This document shows positions 28,867-38,939 of a DNA stretch of 64,000 bases, piece after piece (within the stretch, counting starts at the first letter, position 1; the number at the start of each line of letters is the position of its first letter). Made by a program: the position numbers and the translations under genes. The stretch is taken from positions 3,782,001-3,846,000 of the forward strand of contig NZ_CP133671.1 in NCBI RefSeq assembly GCF_031326345.1, read 5' to 3'. Source of the stretch: Aureispira sp. CCB-E (GTDB lineage: Bacteria; Bacteroidota; Bacteroidia; Chitinophagales; Saprospiraceae). The notes under the pieces are model-generated. The model was not told where the DNA came from. It worked only from the letters and a program-made list of their open reading frames with translations, and searched no databases.

Positions 28867-29868
28867 ATGGCAGACAAACTACTTTGGAAGACGTGTTTTG
28901 ATGATCTGAAAATTTTAATTATTGGAGATGTGATTCTCGATCATTATTTGATAGGAAAAGTAGATCGTATTTCACCTGAAGCACCTGTCCCAGTTGTTGT
29001 CCATCAGACGGAAGAGTACAGACTAGGCGGGGCCGCAAATGTTGCTTTAAATATCCAATCAATGGGAGCAACTCCTTATCTATTATCTGTTATTGGAACA
29101 GATCAGCATGGTGAACAACTGATCAAGTTGTTAGAAAATACCGCTTTAGATACCGCTTTAATAACAAAAGATAGGGCAAAAACAACCAGCTGTAAAACAA
29201 GAGTTTTAGCAAGAAATCAACAATTACTTCGATACGATCGAGAAACGACCGCTTGGATTGGGAAAGATCTGGAAACTAAACTTATTAATAAGGTAGTCGC
29301 CCTTTTGGAGAAAGAAACGATACATGCCATTGTTTTTCAAGATTATAATAAAGGCTTATTGACGGACAATTTTATCTTTCAAATACTCAAAATAGCAAAA
29401 AAACAACATATAAAAACCTTAGCAGACCCCAAAAAGGCAAATTTTTTAGCTTATTTGGGAGTGGATTGGTTTAAACCTAATTTGAGAGAGATTAACGAAG
29501 GTTTGAATTTGACGATATCAGAACACAATCCAGAATTACCTGAACTTAGGGAAGCTGCTCAAACAATCAAAAAGCATTTAAAAAATACACATACATTAAT
29601 AACACTAGGAGCAAAAGGTATGTATTATCACACTCCTAAAGAAGATGGTTTGTTGCCAACAGAAGAGCGACAAGTAGCTGATGTTTGCGGGGCTGGAGAT
29701 ACTGTAATTAGTGTTTTGTCGTTAGGGGTAGCTGCTAACTTGGAGATAAAACAAGCTGTAACGTTGGCAAATATTGCAGGAGGGCAGGTTTGCGAAAAGG
29801 TAGGAGTGGTTCCTGTTGATAAAGCAGCTTTGTTAAGTGAATATGAAGAATTGATTAATAAAATGTAA
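28867..29868 (+). CDS. D-glycero-beta-D-manno-heptose-7-phosphate kinase-like PfkB protein (HldE N-domain type)
   Basis: A 333-residue ribokinase-family sugar kinase. It matches the HldE/RfaE1 kinase domain closely: IGDVILDHYLIGKVDRISPEAPVP, residues about 20-43, then GGAANVALNIQSMGA, and the anion-hole/catalytic DVCGAGDTVISV near the C-terminus. The nucleotidyltransferase half of bifunctional HldE is absent, as in organisms with separate HldA and HldC. In LPS inner-core synthesis it would phosphorylate heptose-7-phosphate at C1. The frame opens at a TTG (28858), but ATG 28867 gives the normal N-terminus. No other heptose gene is nearby. Confidence 0.82.
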   Translation: MADKLLWKTCFDDLKILIIGDVILDHYLIGKVDRISPEAPVPVVVHQTEEYRLGGAANVALNIQSMGATPYLLSVIGTDQHGEQLIKLLENTALDTALITKDRAKTTSCKTRVLARNQQLLRYDRETTAWIGKDLETKLINKVVALLEKETIHAIVFQDYNKGLLTDNFIFQILKIAKKQHIKTLADPKKANFLAYLGVDWFKPNLREINEGLNLTISEHNPELPELREAAQTIKKHLKNTHTLITLGAKGMYYHTPKEDGLLPTEERQVADVCGAGDTVISVLSLGVAANLEIKQAVTLANIAGGQVCEKVGVVPVDKAALLSEYEELINKM

Positions 29869-29993
29869 ATTATTAGACTTCGAGTCGTCAGCCAAACGTC
29901 AAAAAAATATGAATGTTATGAAAATATTAAGAGTAAATTTACAACTTTGGAAAAAATGATTTACTTTTACCTATTATTAAATCGGTAGAATCT

Positions 29994-30001
29994 TAAATTT
30001 G
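29994..30001 (+). promoter_or_regulatory. candidate -7 element for the 712-residue T9SS gene
   Basis: TAAATTTG fits TAnnTTTG and lies 73 bases before ATG 30075, leaving a plausible AT-rich leader for a strongly expressed gene. No clear -33 TTG at the right distance is seen. Confidence 0.3.
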
Positions 30002-30074
30002 CCGAAGAATAATTGGAATGGTACATAAATTTTGCGAATTCATTATTTAATTTATATTAAAGTACAAATCTATT

Positions 30075-32213
30075 ATGGTTAAAATTAATCTTATGCGTTT
30101 TTGTGCATTAGCATTTGCTGTTTTCTTTATGGGAACAACTGCTGACGCACAAACTAAAATTTGGGGCGTAGGTTCTGCAACCGGTGTTGCAGATGCTGAG
30201 TTCAGTAATCCGTTCACGAACGCGACTTCGTTTACAGCGGGAGACAATCCAACAACTTGGACTGCTCTAAGTGTAAATGAAAATGGTGGAGCTGTTACTC
30301 CTGGTAATGCTTACTGGACAAGAGATCTTACTGGATACTCTTCAGGAGCATTCTGGGGTGGAACTACTCCTATTAGCTCACCATCTCAACCTAATGGTGT
30401 AGCAATGTTTGATTCAGACTTTTTGGACAATGGAGGTTCTGGAGTACAAGGTACAGGAACTTCTCCTGCTGCTCATAGAGGTGAGTTAATTTCTCCAAGA
30501 ATTGACCTTACTGGTTATACCGATTCTGCGTTGACAATCCAATTTTACACTTTGTATAGAAACTTCCAAATGACTGAATTGTCTATTGCTGTTTCTGTAG
30601 ATGATGGTCAAACTTGGGCTGCAACAGAAGATTTTAGATCAGCAGTTCCAGATTTAACACAAGATTTTGCTCGTGTTTTATTTACAAACGCAACAGCAGG
30701 TGTTGCTAACTTGTCTCAATGTCGTATTCGTTTCACTTTTGATGGCAATTACTACTTTGCAATCGTTGATGACGTTACAATTGAAACAGCACCAGTTTAT
30801 GATATTGCTCTAGGTGGTGCTGAGGCAGGAAGTAACTTATTGATTGGTAGCGGTGACAATGTAAAAGTTGGTGGAAACCCATACAACGCATTGAACAACA
30901 TCGTTCATGCCAATGACATCAGAGAATGGTTCTGGGGATCTAAAGCAATCAACGTAGGATACAAAGACATCGTTCCTAGTGATTCTGCTGCTATTCACAT
31001 CAATATTGATTTTACAGATGCTGTTACAGGAGCAACTACTCAAGGTATTTACACAGATGTAATGTACTATGATTCTTTACCTGGTGGTAATGTAAGTGGA
31101 GAAACTCAAATTGACTATTTGGATGACATCAACTTCATCAACACATATGGTGCAGGTGCTTACCGTGTTACTTATTGGGTGGATCACAAAAATGCAGACG
31201 GAAATGCTGCTAATGACACTGCTAGACATACGTTTACAATTACAGACGATGCTGCTCCTTTGAGAAACTATATTTCTAAAGCTAGATTATCAGCTAACGA
31301 TGGTGCTGTATTCTCTTCTAGATCTATTTTCCCAGGTGGTGGTCCTTTCTCTTCTTGGGAGTACGGTTCTGTATATTTCTTCCCTAGAGGTGAAAGTGAT
31401 ACAATTACAATTGATTCTGTTTCTTTCCGTTACCGCTTAACAAATAATTTCTCTGGAGCTGCCAGCCAAACATTATTCTGTAATGTATATGAGATGGATC
31501 CTTCTACAGGAACATTGAATGATGGTGCTTTGTTGACTCAAATTGGTATTGGAACAATTTCATTGACAGGTTTGGGTACTACTGTAGCAGCTGGTGATTA
31601 TGGTTTAACTACAGTTACTAACTTTGTTAATGCAACAGGTTCTGGAGCAATGCCAGGATTGAAAGACAATGGTTTCTACTATGTTTCTATCTTGACAAAT
31701 CCAAGTTTGACAACAGGTCCAGCTACATTTGATAGTGACGATGTGCCATGGTTGGGTGCTGATGAGAATAACTTCTACATGAATGCAGCTATGACTCGTG
31801 TAGATTCTGTTAACAACCCTTCTCCATTGAAGGTTGTTGATGCTGCTGGTACAACAGATTGGTTCTGGACTGGTTTTGGAGCAGATATCGTTCCTTCTAT
31901 CGGATTGTTCTTGGGAGTTAAGCCTGTGAATCCTGTTTCTGTATCTACTGTATATGCTGCTGAAGGTGCTACATTTAGTGTATTCCCTAACCCAGCTACA
32001 GATGTATTAAACTTTAACTTTGAAGCAGAAGAAGCTACAGATGTTATGTATATTTTAACGGATATTGCTGGTCGCGTATTAAACGTTACTCAAAGTTTAA
32101 ATGTTACTAAAGAAACACAAAGCATTGATATTTCTGAATTGCCTGCAGGTGTTTATATGCTTACAGCTAAAGCTGGAAATAAAAACTGGACTGAAAAAGT
32201 AGTAGTAGACTAA
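30075..32213 (+). CDS. secreted T9SS-sorted protein, probably abundant
   Basis: A 712-residue exoprotein. The signal peptide (1-25) ends ADAQ. The N-terminal 240 residues look like a jelly-roll/MAM-type beta sandwich (ISPRIDLTGYTDSALTIQFY). The middle holds further beta domains without catalytic motifs. The last 80 residues are a T9SS sorting domain (FSVFPNPATDVLNF, DIAGRVLNV, LPAGVYMLTAK). Codons favour C-ending forms (aac, atc, ttc) and ggt/gct far more than the neighbours, a pattern of highly expressed genes. A strong terminator follows. Most likely a structural or adhesive surface protein; the exact function is unknown. Confidence 0.85.
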   Translation: MVKINLMRFCALAFAVFFMGTTADAQTKIWGVGSATGVADAEFSNPFTNATSFTAGDNPTTWTALSVNENGGAVTPGNAYWTRDLTGYSSGAFWGGTTPISSPSQPNGVAMFDSDFLDNGGSGVQGTGTSPAAHRGELISPRIDLTGYTDSALTIQFYTLYRNFQMTELSIAVSVDDGQTWAATEDFRSAVPDLTQDFARVLFTNATAGVANLSQCRIRFTFDGNYYFAIVDDVTIETAPVYDIALGGAEAGSNLLIGSGDNVKVGGNPYNALNNIVHANDIREWFWGSKAINVGYKDIVPSDSAAIHINIDFTDAVTGATTQGIYTDVMYYDSLPGGNVSGETQIDYLDDINFINTYGAGAYRVTYWVDHKNADGNAANDTARHTFTITDDAAPLRNYISKARLSANDGAVFSSRSIFPGGGPFSSWEYGSVYFFPRGESDTITIDSVSFRYRLTNNFSGAASQTLFCNVYEMDPSTGTLNDGALLTQIGIGTISLTGLGTTVAAGDYGLTTVTNFVNATGSGAMPGLKDNGFYYVSILTNPSLTTGPATFDSDDVPWLGADENNFYMNAAMTRVDSVNNPSPLKVVDAAGTTDWFWTGFGADIVPSIGLFLGVKPVNPVSVSTVYAAEGATFSVFPNPATDVLNFNFEAEEATDVMYILTDIAGRVLNVTQSLNVTKETQSIDISELPAGVYMLTAKAGNKNWTEKVVVD

Positions 32214-32247
32214 TCTAGAAGTTACTACAGTTCAACATATAATGAAA

Positions 32248-32280
32248 GAGGGCAGCCTATTGGGGCTGCCCTTCTTTTTT
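32248..32280 (+). terminator. rho-independent terminator of the T9SS gene
   Basis: GGGCAGCC (32250-32257) pairs with GGCTGCCC (32264-32271) around a 6-base loop, followed by a T-rich run to 32280. It is the clearest classical terminator in the window. Confidence 0.9.
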
Positions 32281-32309
32281 TGGTATCTTGTGCTTTTTTA
32301 TATTATGTA

Positions 32310-33128
32310 TCAATTTTTAATTCCCCATTCGGACCATGAACCATCATAAAGTGCCATAGGATTTTTTAGAACAGTTTGGAATGCTAGTAAAAGAATACAA
32401 GCAGTAGTGCCAGACCCACAACTAAATATAAGTCGTTTTTTACCTAAATTTGAAGACTGTGCAAGTGTTAATAAAGCTTCTTTTTCTTTGAAAAAACCAC
32501 TGTGCAAAACTTTTGTAAAGGGAATATTGATCGAACCTTGAATATGACCAGAACGTAAATTCGGTCTAGGTTCTGGAGCCTTGCCCCAAAAACGAGCTTT
32601 CTTTCGGGCATCAATGATTATGGCTGTTGTGTCGGATAAGTGTTGTGTAAGCTGCGATTGATTCACCAACCACCCTGCGTTATAGTTTGTTATGAAATTT
32701 CCTAGTTTATATGTGGTCGAATCTGCTGAATAAATTTCTGTAGGGTATAGGGCGGATACCCAAGCAGGAAGTCCTCCATCTAAAACAGCGATATTGGTAT
32801 GCCCCATAAGTTGAAACATCCACCAAACTCTAGGACTTGAGTAAATGCCCAAATTATCATAAACAACAATAGTGCTATCTTGGTTAATGCCTAATTTTTG
32901 ACATTCTAAAGCAAAATATTGGGGAGACAAGACCATGTTTGGTAAATCGGAATCTTGACATGAAAATATATTTTTTAAATCAAAAAAACGAGCTCCCTTT
33001 ATCTTTAGATTGGAAAAATTCGTTTTCAAATTTGCTTGGTTTTGCTTTAGACTGGCATCTAAAATTACTAGGTTGGGATCGCCTATGTGCTGAAAAAGCC
33101 AATCAATAGATACGATAGTCTGATTCAT
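32310..33128 (-). CDS. sulfurtransferase, 3-mercaptopyruvate sulfurtransferase type
   Basis: A 272-residue, two-domain rhodanese. The first, inactive domain covers about 1-130 (VVYDNLGIYSSPRVWWMFQ). The second (about 150-272) has the active-site loop CGSGTTA, the mercaptopyruvate-type signature rather than the CRKGV of thiosulfate sulfurtransferases. It would move sulfur from 3-mercaptopyruvate to thiol acceptors in the cytoplasm. Its ATG overlaps the stop of the DAHP synthase gene by one base (TAATG), so the two are translationally coupled, although their pathways differ. Confidence 0.86.
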   Translation of the reverse strand: MNQTIVSIDWLFQHIGDPNLVILDASLKQNQANLKTNFSNLKIKGARFFDLKNIFSCQDSDLPNMVLSPQYFALECQKLGINQDSTIVVYDNLGIYSSPRVWWMFQLMGHTNIAVLDGGLPAWVSALYPTEIYSADSTTYKLGNFITNYNAGWLVNQSQLTQHLSDTTAIIIDARKKARFWGKAPEPRPNLRSGHIQGSINIPFTKVLHSGFFKEKEALLTLAQSSNLGKKRLIFSCGSGTTACILLLAFQTVLKNPMALYDGSWSEWGIKN

Positions 33129-34216
33129 TAGTCTTTACGCATGATGGTTGTTTGTTGACGAATAGATTCTTTATGAATCGTATTAATAATATCCTCAACA
33201 AAAGATTCGGATAAGCTAGAGGAAGCAGCTTTTTCTAAGGCGCTATTGCGCACATTGAGCCACCGTTCGATTTGTAATATCGCAATATTGCTTTCTTTTT
33301 TGTGTAACCCAATTTGTCGGACAATTTCCATGCGTTGAGATAACAAATGCAGCGTTTGTGTATCCAGATTGTCAATTAAAGTCCTAAAATGGTTTATTTT
33401 GTTTAAATAATCTAGGTTGTCCGTGTCTAGCTGCCTAGTGATGAGTTGTTTCATTAAAGTTTGCAATCCTTCTGGAGTGACTTGTTGTTGTGCATCACTC
33501 CAAGCGGTGTCTGGAGTAATGTGACTTTCCAGCATCAACCCATCAAAATTTAAATCAAGGGCGTGTTGAGCAATTTCAAATAATAAGTCCCTCTTGCCAG
33601 CAATATGACTCGGGTCGCAAATAATTTCTAAGTTAGCTATCCTTCTGCGCAACTCAATAGGAATTTCCCACTGTGGTTGATTTCTATATTTAGGAGCATT
33701 ATAAACTGAGAAACCTCTATGAATGGCAGCAATTTTCTGAATGCCAGCTTGTGCAATGCGCTCAATGGCACCAATCCAAAGTTCTAAATCTGGATTGACG
33801 GGATTTTTAATCATAATTGGAATGTCTACACCTTGTAGAGCATCCGCAATTGCTTGAACAGCAAATGGATTGACCGTAGTACGAGCACCAAGCCATAAGA
33901 TATCAATGCCATGTTTTAAGGCTTCTTCGACATGGTTTGCATTGGCAACTTCACAACAAACTGGTAAGTTGGTTTGTTTTCCCGCTTCTACAAGCCAAGG
34001 CAACGCTTTTTTTCCAATTCCTTCAAAGGAACCAGGTCTAGTTCTTGGTTTCCAGATTCCAGCACGTAAAACATCTACTCCTAAATTGGCAATCTGAGTA
34101 CAGGTTTGCAATACTTGTGTTTCTGTTTCTGCTGAACAAGGACCAGAGATTAGAAAAGGTTTTTCTTTGGATAATTGAATTCCTAATTTCCAGTCTTTTA
34201 TGTTGATTATATTCAT
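33128..34216 (-). CDS. bifunctional 3-deoxy-7-phosphoheptulonate synthase / chorismate mutase
   Basis: A 362-residue fusion catalysing the first step of the shikimate pathway and the chorismate-to-prephenate step. Residues about 15-255 are a KDO8PS/AroA-beta-type DAHP synthase: FLISGPCSAETE, RAGIWKPRTRPGSFEG, GARTTVNPFAVQ, MIKNPVNPD and CDPSHIAGKRD are all recognisable. Residues about 270-350 are a type II chorismate mutase (NHFRTLIDNLDTQTLHLLSQRMEIVRQIGLHK). The order DAHPS-CM is the normal Bacteroidota arrangement, and the mutase part probably gives feedback control. It leads the pair with the sulfurtransferase. Confidence 0.95.
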   Translation of the reverse strand: MNIINIKDWKLGIQLSKEKPFLISGPCSAETETQVLQTCTQIANLGVDVLRAGIWKPRTRPGSFEGIGKKALPWLVEAGKQTNLPVCCEVANANHVEEALKHGIDILWLGARTTVNPFAVQAIADALQGVDIPIMIKNPVNPDLELWIGAIERIAQAGIQKIAAIHRGFSVYNAPKYRNQPQWEIPIELRRRIANLEIICDPSHIAGKRDLLFEIAQHALDLNFDGLMLESHITPDTAWSDAQQQVTPEGLQTLMKQLITRQLDTDNLDYLNKINHFRTLIDNLDTQTLHLLSQRMEIVRQIGLHKKESNIAILQIERWLNVRNSALEKAASSSLSESFVEDIINTIHKESIRQQTTIMRKD

Positions 34217-34391
34217 ATGTGTATATAAAAAGGTATTTTTAAAAGCAATATTCTACAACGATAAAGTAATTTTTAGTGTAACAATAAATACCGTCTAGAG
34301 TTGCGGTATCTCACAACCAATTAGTAGTCGTGCGTATTATTAATAATATTCAATCAGAATTTATAGTTGTGTTTAATAAATAAAGGAAGGC

Positions 34392-35471
34392 TTATAAAGC
34401 CAACAATTCATTAAAATATTGGACATAATTATCTCGTTCTGATAAAACAGAATAGTGATTTAAGACTGTTTGGCGACCTTTTCTGCCTATTTCTTGGCGC
34501 AATTGAGGATTGTCAATAAGTAAAGAAAGTTTTTCTACCCAATCTTCTGTCGTAGAAACAAGAAAGCCATTGACTCCATCTTCAATAACCTCACTGTTGA
34601 CACCAACATCCGATAATATAGCGGCTTGCTCCAAAGACATATATAAGAGACCTTTGAGGGCACATTTACCTTTTGTCCACTCATCATTAGGCAACGGCAT
34701 AATTCCGATATCTATTTCAGACAATTCAAATACTTCACTATTGCTAGACCAAGCAACTCCATGTATATCAAGGTCTTTATTGTAGTAGTTAGCATCCCCA
34801 ATAACTTTAAAGTAAACTTTATCCCCATACTTTTCCTTAATCTTTTTTAGAGCAGGCAAGGCATATTCAAAATAAGGAATGGTCGAAAAACTTCCACTCC
34901 AACCAATACAGATTTTTTCCTTAGAGGCAGCTGTTGCTCGCTTGTAGTTATCACTATCAACTACTGTTGGAACTAGTTTGGTGTTGGGGTTAAATTGTTT
35001 GGCATAGTCTGCTAGAAAAGAATTGCCTGCAAAAACCATATCTGAAATAGCGATTAACTTTTGAGTTTTAGCAGCATCTTTTAAAAAACTAAGCTTTTTG
35101 TTGCCTTCAGAGACATTTTGCAACCAAATAGAGTCATCAAAATCAAACAACATCTTTGTTTTTTTTGCAAAACGCTTTTCAAAAAAAACAGTTCCCAACA
35201 TAAATGCTTCTCGTTGCACAAAAACAAAGTCGTATTTTTTTGCCTGAAAAGATTTGAACCACAATTTTAAAATGCTGCGAATTAAAATGCCGATCTTGGC
35301 GATGTAATTGCCTGCACCATAAAACTTTTGGTCGTCTTGGGCACGAATCAAATAAAAATATTCAAATTCAAATCCCTGCTTTTCTAAATAGGGTTGAAAT
35401 TGCTCAAAGCGGTAACGTTGAGAAGGAGAACGGTCGGGACGATGTAGTCCCATAAATAGTACTTTTTTCAT
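34392..35471 (-). CDS. glycosyltransferase, family GT4-like
   Basis: A 359-residue GT-B glycosyltransferase with no membrane span. The N-terminal half has an acceptor-domain pattern (HRPDRSPSQRYRFEQFQPYLE) and a FVQREAF element. The C-terminal half (about 175-359) carries the donor site: GWSGSFSTIPYFEYALPAL, IMPLPNDEWTKGKCALKGLLYMSLEQAAI and a final EIGRKGRQTVLNHYS. The EX7E signature is poorly conserved, as in other distant GT4 members. The sugar and acceptor are unknown; a cell-surface polysaccharide or glycoprotein is the usual target. It is not in an obvious polysaccharide cluster. Confidence 0.85.
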   Translation of the reverse strand: MKKVLFMGLHRPDRSPSQRYRFEQFQPYLEKQGFEFEYFYLIRAQDDQKFYGAGNYIAKIGILIRSILKLWFKSFQAKKYDFVFVQREAFMLGTVFFEKRFAKKTKMLFDFDDSIWLQNVSEGNKKLSFLKDAAKTQKLIAISDMVFAGNSFLADYAKQFNPNTKLVPTVVDSDNYKRATAASKEKICIGWSGSFSTIPYFEYALPALKKIKEKYGDKVYFKVIGDANYYNKDLDIHGVAWSSNSEVFELSEIDIGIMPLPNDEWTKGKCALKGLLYMSLEQAAILSDVGVNSEVIEDGVNGFLVSTTEDWVEKLSLLIDNPQLRQEIGRKGRQTVLNHYSVLSERDNYVQYFNELLAL

Positions 35472-35643
35472 AGTTGTTGTTTATCGGAAGAAACCGAGCT
35501 GCAAAGCTATAAAAAAAGTGAGATGGATTAGAATATAATAATGTTTAATCAACGCTTTAGAATCTTTTTGGGTGAACTACATGAGATTGTAAAAAAAATG
35601 ATTACTTTAAACTAATCTTCTCACAATAAAAAGTCCTAAAGAT

Positions 35644-37014
35644 ATGAACGTAAAATTCTGTGGTGCTGCTCAAGACGTAACAGGTAGTTGTCATTTGTTG
35701 ACTTTAAAAAATGGACATAAAATCCTTCTAGATTGCGGTTTGTATCAAGGAAATGAAGCGGATATGCATAGTTTCAACGAGCAGTGGTCCTATTTCAACC
35801 CCAAAGAAATTGATTTTCTTATTCTGTCACATGCGCATATTGATCATATTGGACGAGTACCTAAGTTGGTAAAAGATGGTTTTAAAGGGCAGATTCTTTG
35901 TACGCACGCTACACGAAGTTTGGCTTCTATTATGTTGATGGATGCAGGCAAAATTCAAGAAAACGAGGCAGATGAGAATAATCCTCCGTTGTTTACTTGT
36001 GAAGATGCCAAAATAGCACTTTATTTCTTTACAGGTTTAAGTTACGAACGTTGGCATTTTGTCGAAGTAGGATTAGAGGTATTTTTCAGAGATGCGGGGC
36101 ATATTTTGGGCTCGGCAAGTGTCACTCTAAAGATAGAAGAAGAAGGTGCTGCGCCAGTTTTATTTGGATTTACAGGTGATATTGGTAGAAATGAACGCCC
36201 CATTTTAAAAGATCCTATTCCTATGCCAGAGGTAGATTATCTGATTTGCGAATCTACTTATGGAGGGAAGGTGCACCAGAATCTTACTGCAGACTTAAAT
36301 GACTTATTGTATGTTGTTAGGGAGACTTGTGTTTTAAATGAAGGGAAATTGCTAATCCCTGCGTTTAGTGTAGGAAGAACACAAAGTCTTATTTATATGT
36401 TGGATCAATTAGAAACTGCTGGGAAGTTGCCTGAAATTCCTGTGTATATAGATAGCCCCCTGGCTATTAATGCTGTTGATATATTCAGAACCCATCCTGA
36501 ATGTTATGATGAACAGCTGCACGATTATTTGATGGAAGATCCTAATCCTTTTGGCTTTTCGGGCTTGAATTATGTAAAACGTGGTGGTTTGGCAAACCGT
36601 CTTGCAGAATCGGAGGAGCCTTGTATTATTATTAGTTCTTCTGGAATGATGACTTCTGGGCGGGTACGACGTCATTTGTTTCATTTGGTAGAAGATTCTA
36701 AGAACACCGTTTTGATGGTCGGTTATTGTTCTCCTAATACGTTAGGAGGAAAGTTGCTAAGAGGGGATTCAACCGTTTATCTATATGGAGAGCGTAAAAA
36801 TGTACGTATCAATGTAAAGCGTTTGGTTTCATTTTCTGCTCATGCTGATCAAGTTGAGCTTTTTAACTTTTTGCAAAACCAAAGGAGCTTAAAAAAACTG
36901 TTTTTAGTACATGGAGAATACAAGGTGCAAGCGGAATTTAAGCAATATTTGGAAGAACGAGGATTTAATAATATTGAGATTCCAAGTTTGGGAGAAAATT
37001 ATGATTTGGAGTAA
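35644..37014 (+). CDS. MBL-fold, beta-CASP RNA-specificity nuclease
   Basis: A 456-residue cytoplasmic metallo-beta-lactamase-fold enzyme of the CPSF73-like, RNA-processing group. The zinc motif HAHIDH is at 63-68 (His63, His65, Asp67, His68). The DAGHILGSA motif follows near 155, GDIGRN after it, then the beta-CASP domain (about 245-370) and the RMMBL-type tail (VSFSAHADQVELFNFL with FLVHGE). Family members cut or trim RNA as endo- or 5' exonucleases. The length is typical for bacterial members (about 450-470). It stands alone, divergent from the glycosyltransferase gene. Confidence 0.9.
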   Translation: MNVKFCGAAQDVTGSCHLLTLKNGHKILLDCGLYQGNEADMHSFNEQWSYFNPKEIDFLILSHAHIDHIGRVPKLVKDGFKGQILCTHATRSLASIMLMDAGKIQENEADENNPPLFTCEDAKIALYFFTGLSYERWHFVEVGLEVFFRDAGHILGSASVTLKIEEEGAAPVLFGFTGDIGRNERPILKDPIPMPEVDYLICESTYGGKVHQNLTADLNDLLYVVRETCVLNEGKLLIPAFSVGRTQSLIYMLDQLETAGKLPEIPVYIDSPLAINAVDIFRTHPECYDEQLHDYLMEDPNPFGFSGLNYVKRGGLANRLAESEEPCIIISSSGMMTSGRVRRHLFHLVEDSKNTVLMVGYCSPNTLGGKLLRGDSTVYLYGERKNVRINVKRLVSFSAHADQVELFNFLQNQRSLKKLFLVHGEYKVQAEFKQYLEERGFNNIEIPSLGENYDLE

Positions 37015-37221
37015 GGTGTATCAGATAATGAACTGTGTAGCATGTATGCAATGCCATCTAGCCACGCAGTAATGTTTTTAAGTTGCCAATGCTATATGAA
37101 TGTTAATTTAAAAGACCATATAAATTAAATAAATAGTTACAAAAAGCAATTTTCAAATCAACATATTTATAGTACCTTTAAGCTTAATAAAAAAAATAAC
37201 CAAAAAGTTAAGTCAATTACT

Positions 37222-38862
37222 ATGGAGATAGCATACACTAAAAAAGCATACCAACTTTTGTTGGCTTTATTTATACTTCTTTTTGTTCAAGAAGCATTTG
37301 CGCAACCGAAATGGATTCGAGCGACCTATCGAGACGATCCATCTACAACGATTGCTTTGGGTTGGTCAGGAATAGTAGGAACTGTTTATTATGATACAAC
37401 GGATCATGGTACCAACTATGCCGCTTACGCTTTAACAAAGACAGTTGATCGAAGTACAAGCCACAAAGGAAATAATCATTACTTTGTTCGTTTGACGAAT
37501 TTACAACCAGGAACCGTTTATTATTTTGTTATTCAGCATGGAAGTTCTTCCGTTTCTGCAAGATATTCTTTCCGTACAATTTCGGATGATCCAAATCAAC
37601 CTATTTCTTTTATTTCAGGTGGTGATTCTCGGCAACGAGTAAATATTTTTGGGGTAGGCGATCCTGCCTGTTGGGGAAATGGTTGTCGTGAAACTCGACA
37701 AGATCTGAACCGAATCGTTGGAAAAATACGCCCTGATTTTGTAGCGTTTACAGGTGATTATATTCGAAATTATGATGTCTTTCCCTTTGATAGTGATGAT
37801 GATTGGGAAGAGTGGATGAACGACTGGGATTTGGCAAATGGTCCCGATGGACGTATCACACCAATTATTCATGCTTTGGGAAATCACGAAGATGCTGTAG
37901 ATTTGGATAGATTATTTGATGTTTCTAATACAGATATTTATTATGCAACTAATTTTGGAGGCAATTTATTTCGTTTGTACACCTTAAATTCAGAGCCTTC
38001 TGATGCGTGCACAGATGTTATTCAAAAAAATTGGTTGGTGAATGACTTGCAGCAAAATAGCATGCCTTCTAACACTCCTTATTGGAAGATTGTGCAGTAC
38101 CACCAACCAATGGTACCACATGCTAACTATTCGGCTCGTACAGACTTAATTAACTGTTGGGCTTCGGAATTTGCTACTTATGGCGTACGTTTGGCTTGTG
38201 AATCGCATACGCACGTACTCAAGACGACTTATCCACTTAAGTATGATGCAACAGCGAGTAGTAGTTATCATAATTTAGTGAGAGACGATAGCATTGGAGC
38301 TGTCTTTTTAGGAGATGGATCTTGGGGAGCACCTCCAAGAACGGCTTATGCGCCAATTCCCAATGTAACACAGGACGTAGAGCAAATTAGTGGTTTCTTT
38401 TTTGTAAATATTAATAAGCAACGTATTCAAATCAAAACCGTAGTTCCTTTTCCTGATAGTATGGCAAATGTGCCTCAATTGTTGGATGATGATCAAGGAA
38501 CATTATTACCAACAGGCGTTCCTTTGTGGCGTCCAGCAAATGGTTCGGAATGCATTATTATACCCAATTATAATCCTTTGTTGTTGGCAACTAATAAAGT
38601 TTTGGATGTACCAAGAGCACCTGCAGCAGTTGTAGCCCCTAATCCAGCACAAGATTATGTGACTGTTCGCTTTAAAGAAGTGTTGACGGAAGCTGTAACG
38701 ATTGAAATTTATGATGCTAGAGGAAAACGCTGCCAATCACACACCAATGTAAAGGATCAAAATTTTAAAGTGGATGTTTCTAATTTGTGTTCAGGAGTTA
38801 ATTTTATTAATATTGTGACAGACAAAGATGTAGAATCACATAAAGTCGTTATTGTGAAATAA
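37222..38862 (+). CDS. purple-acid-phosphatase-like metallophosphoesterase with T9SS sorting domain
   Basis: A 546-residue secreted enzyme. The signal peptide (about 1-28) ends AFAQ. A fibronectin-III-like PAP N-terminal domain (about 30-125, TNLQPGTVYYFVI) precedes a calcineurin-like metallophosphoesterase (about 130-400) with GGDSR, FTGDYIRN, ALGNHED and SHTH, the four metal-binding blocks. The last 80 residues are a T9SS sorting domain (VVAPNPAQDYV, YDARGKRCQS, VIVK). It probably releases phosphate from extracellular organic phosphate. No Pho genes lie beside it. Confidence 0.88.
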   Translation: MEIAYTKKAYQLLLALFILLFVQEAFAQPKWIRATYRDDPSTTIALGWSGIVGTVYYDTTDHGTNYAAYALTKTVDRSTSHKGNNHYFVRLTNLQPGTVYYFVIQHGSSSVSARYSFRTISDDPNQPISFISGGDSRQRVNIFGVGDPACWGNGCRETRQDLNRIVGKIRPDFVAFTGDYIRNYDVFPFDSDDDWEEWMNDWDLANGPDGRITPIIHALGNHEDAVDLDRLFDVSNTDIYYATNFGGNLFRLYTLNSEPSDACTDVIQKNWLVNDLQQNSMPSNTPYWKIVQYHQPMVPHANYSARTDLINCWASEFATYGVRLACESHTHVLKTTYPLKYDATASSSYHNLVRDDSIGAVFLGDGSWGAPPRTAYAPIPNVTQDVEQISGFFFVNINKQRIQIKTVVPFPDSMANVPQLLDDDQGTLLPTGVPLWRPANGSECIIIPNYNPLLLATNKVLDVPRAPAAVVAPNPAQDYVTVRFKEVLTEAVTIEIYDARGKRCQSHTNVKDQNFKVDVSNLCSGVNFINIVTDKDVESHKVVIVK

Positions 38863-38939
38863 CATTTCTATCAAAAGATATGTTTAGGATGAGAATGCTT
38901 ATAGAAAACAAGAACAAATAACTTTAACAAAAATCTATT

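Noticed and set aside
37062..37074. CCACGCAGTAATG, similar to part of the repeat module
   Set aside because: Only about 9 bases match the module and no ends are visible; too short to call a copy.
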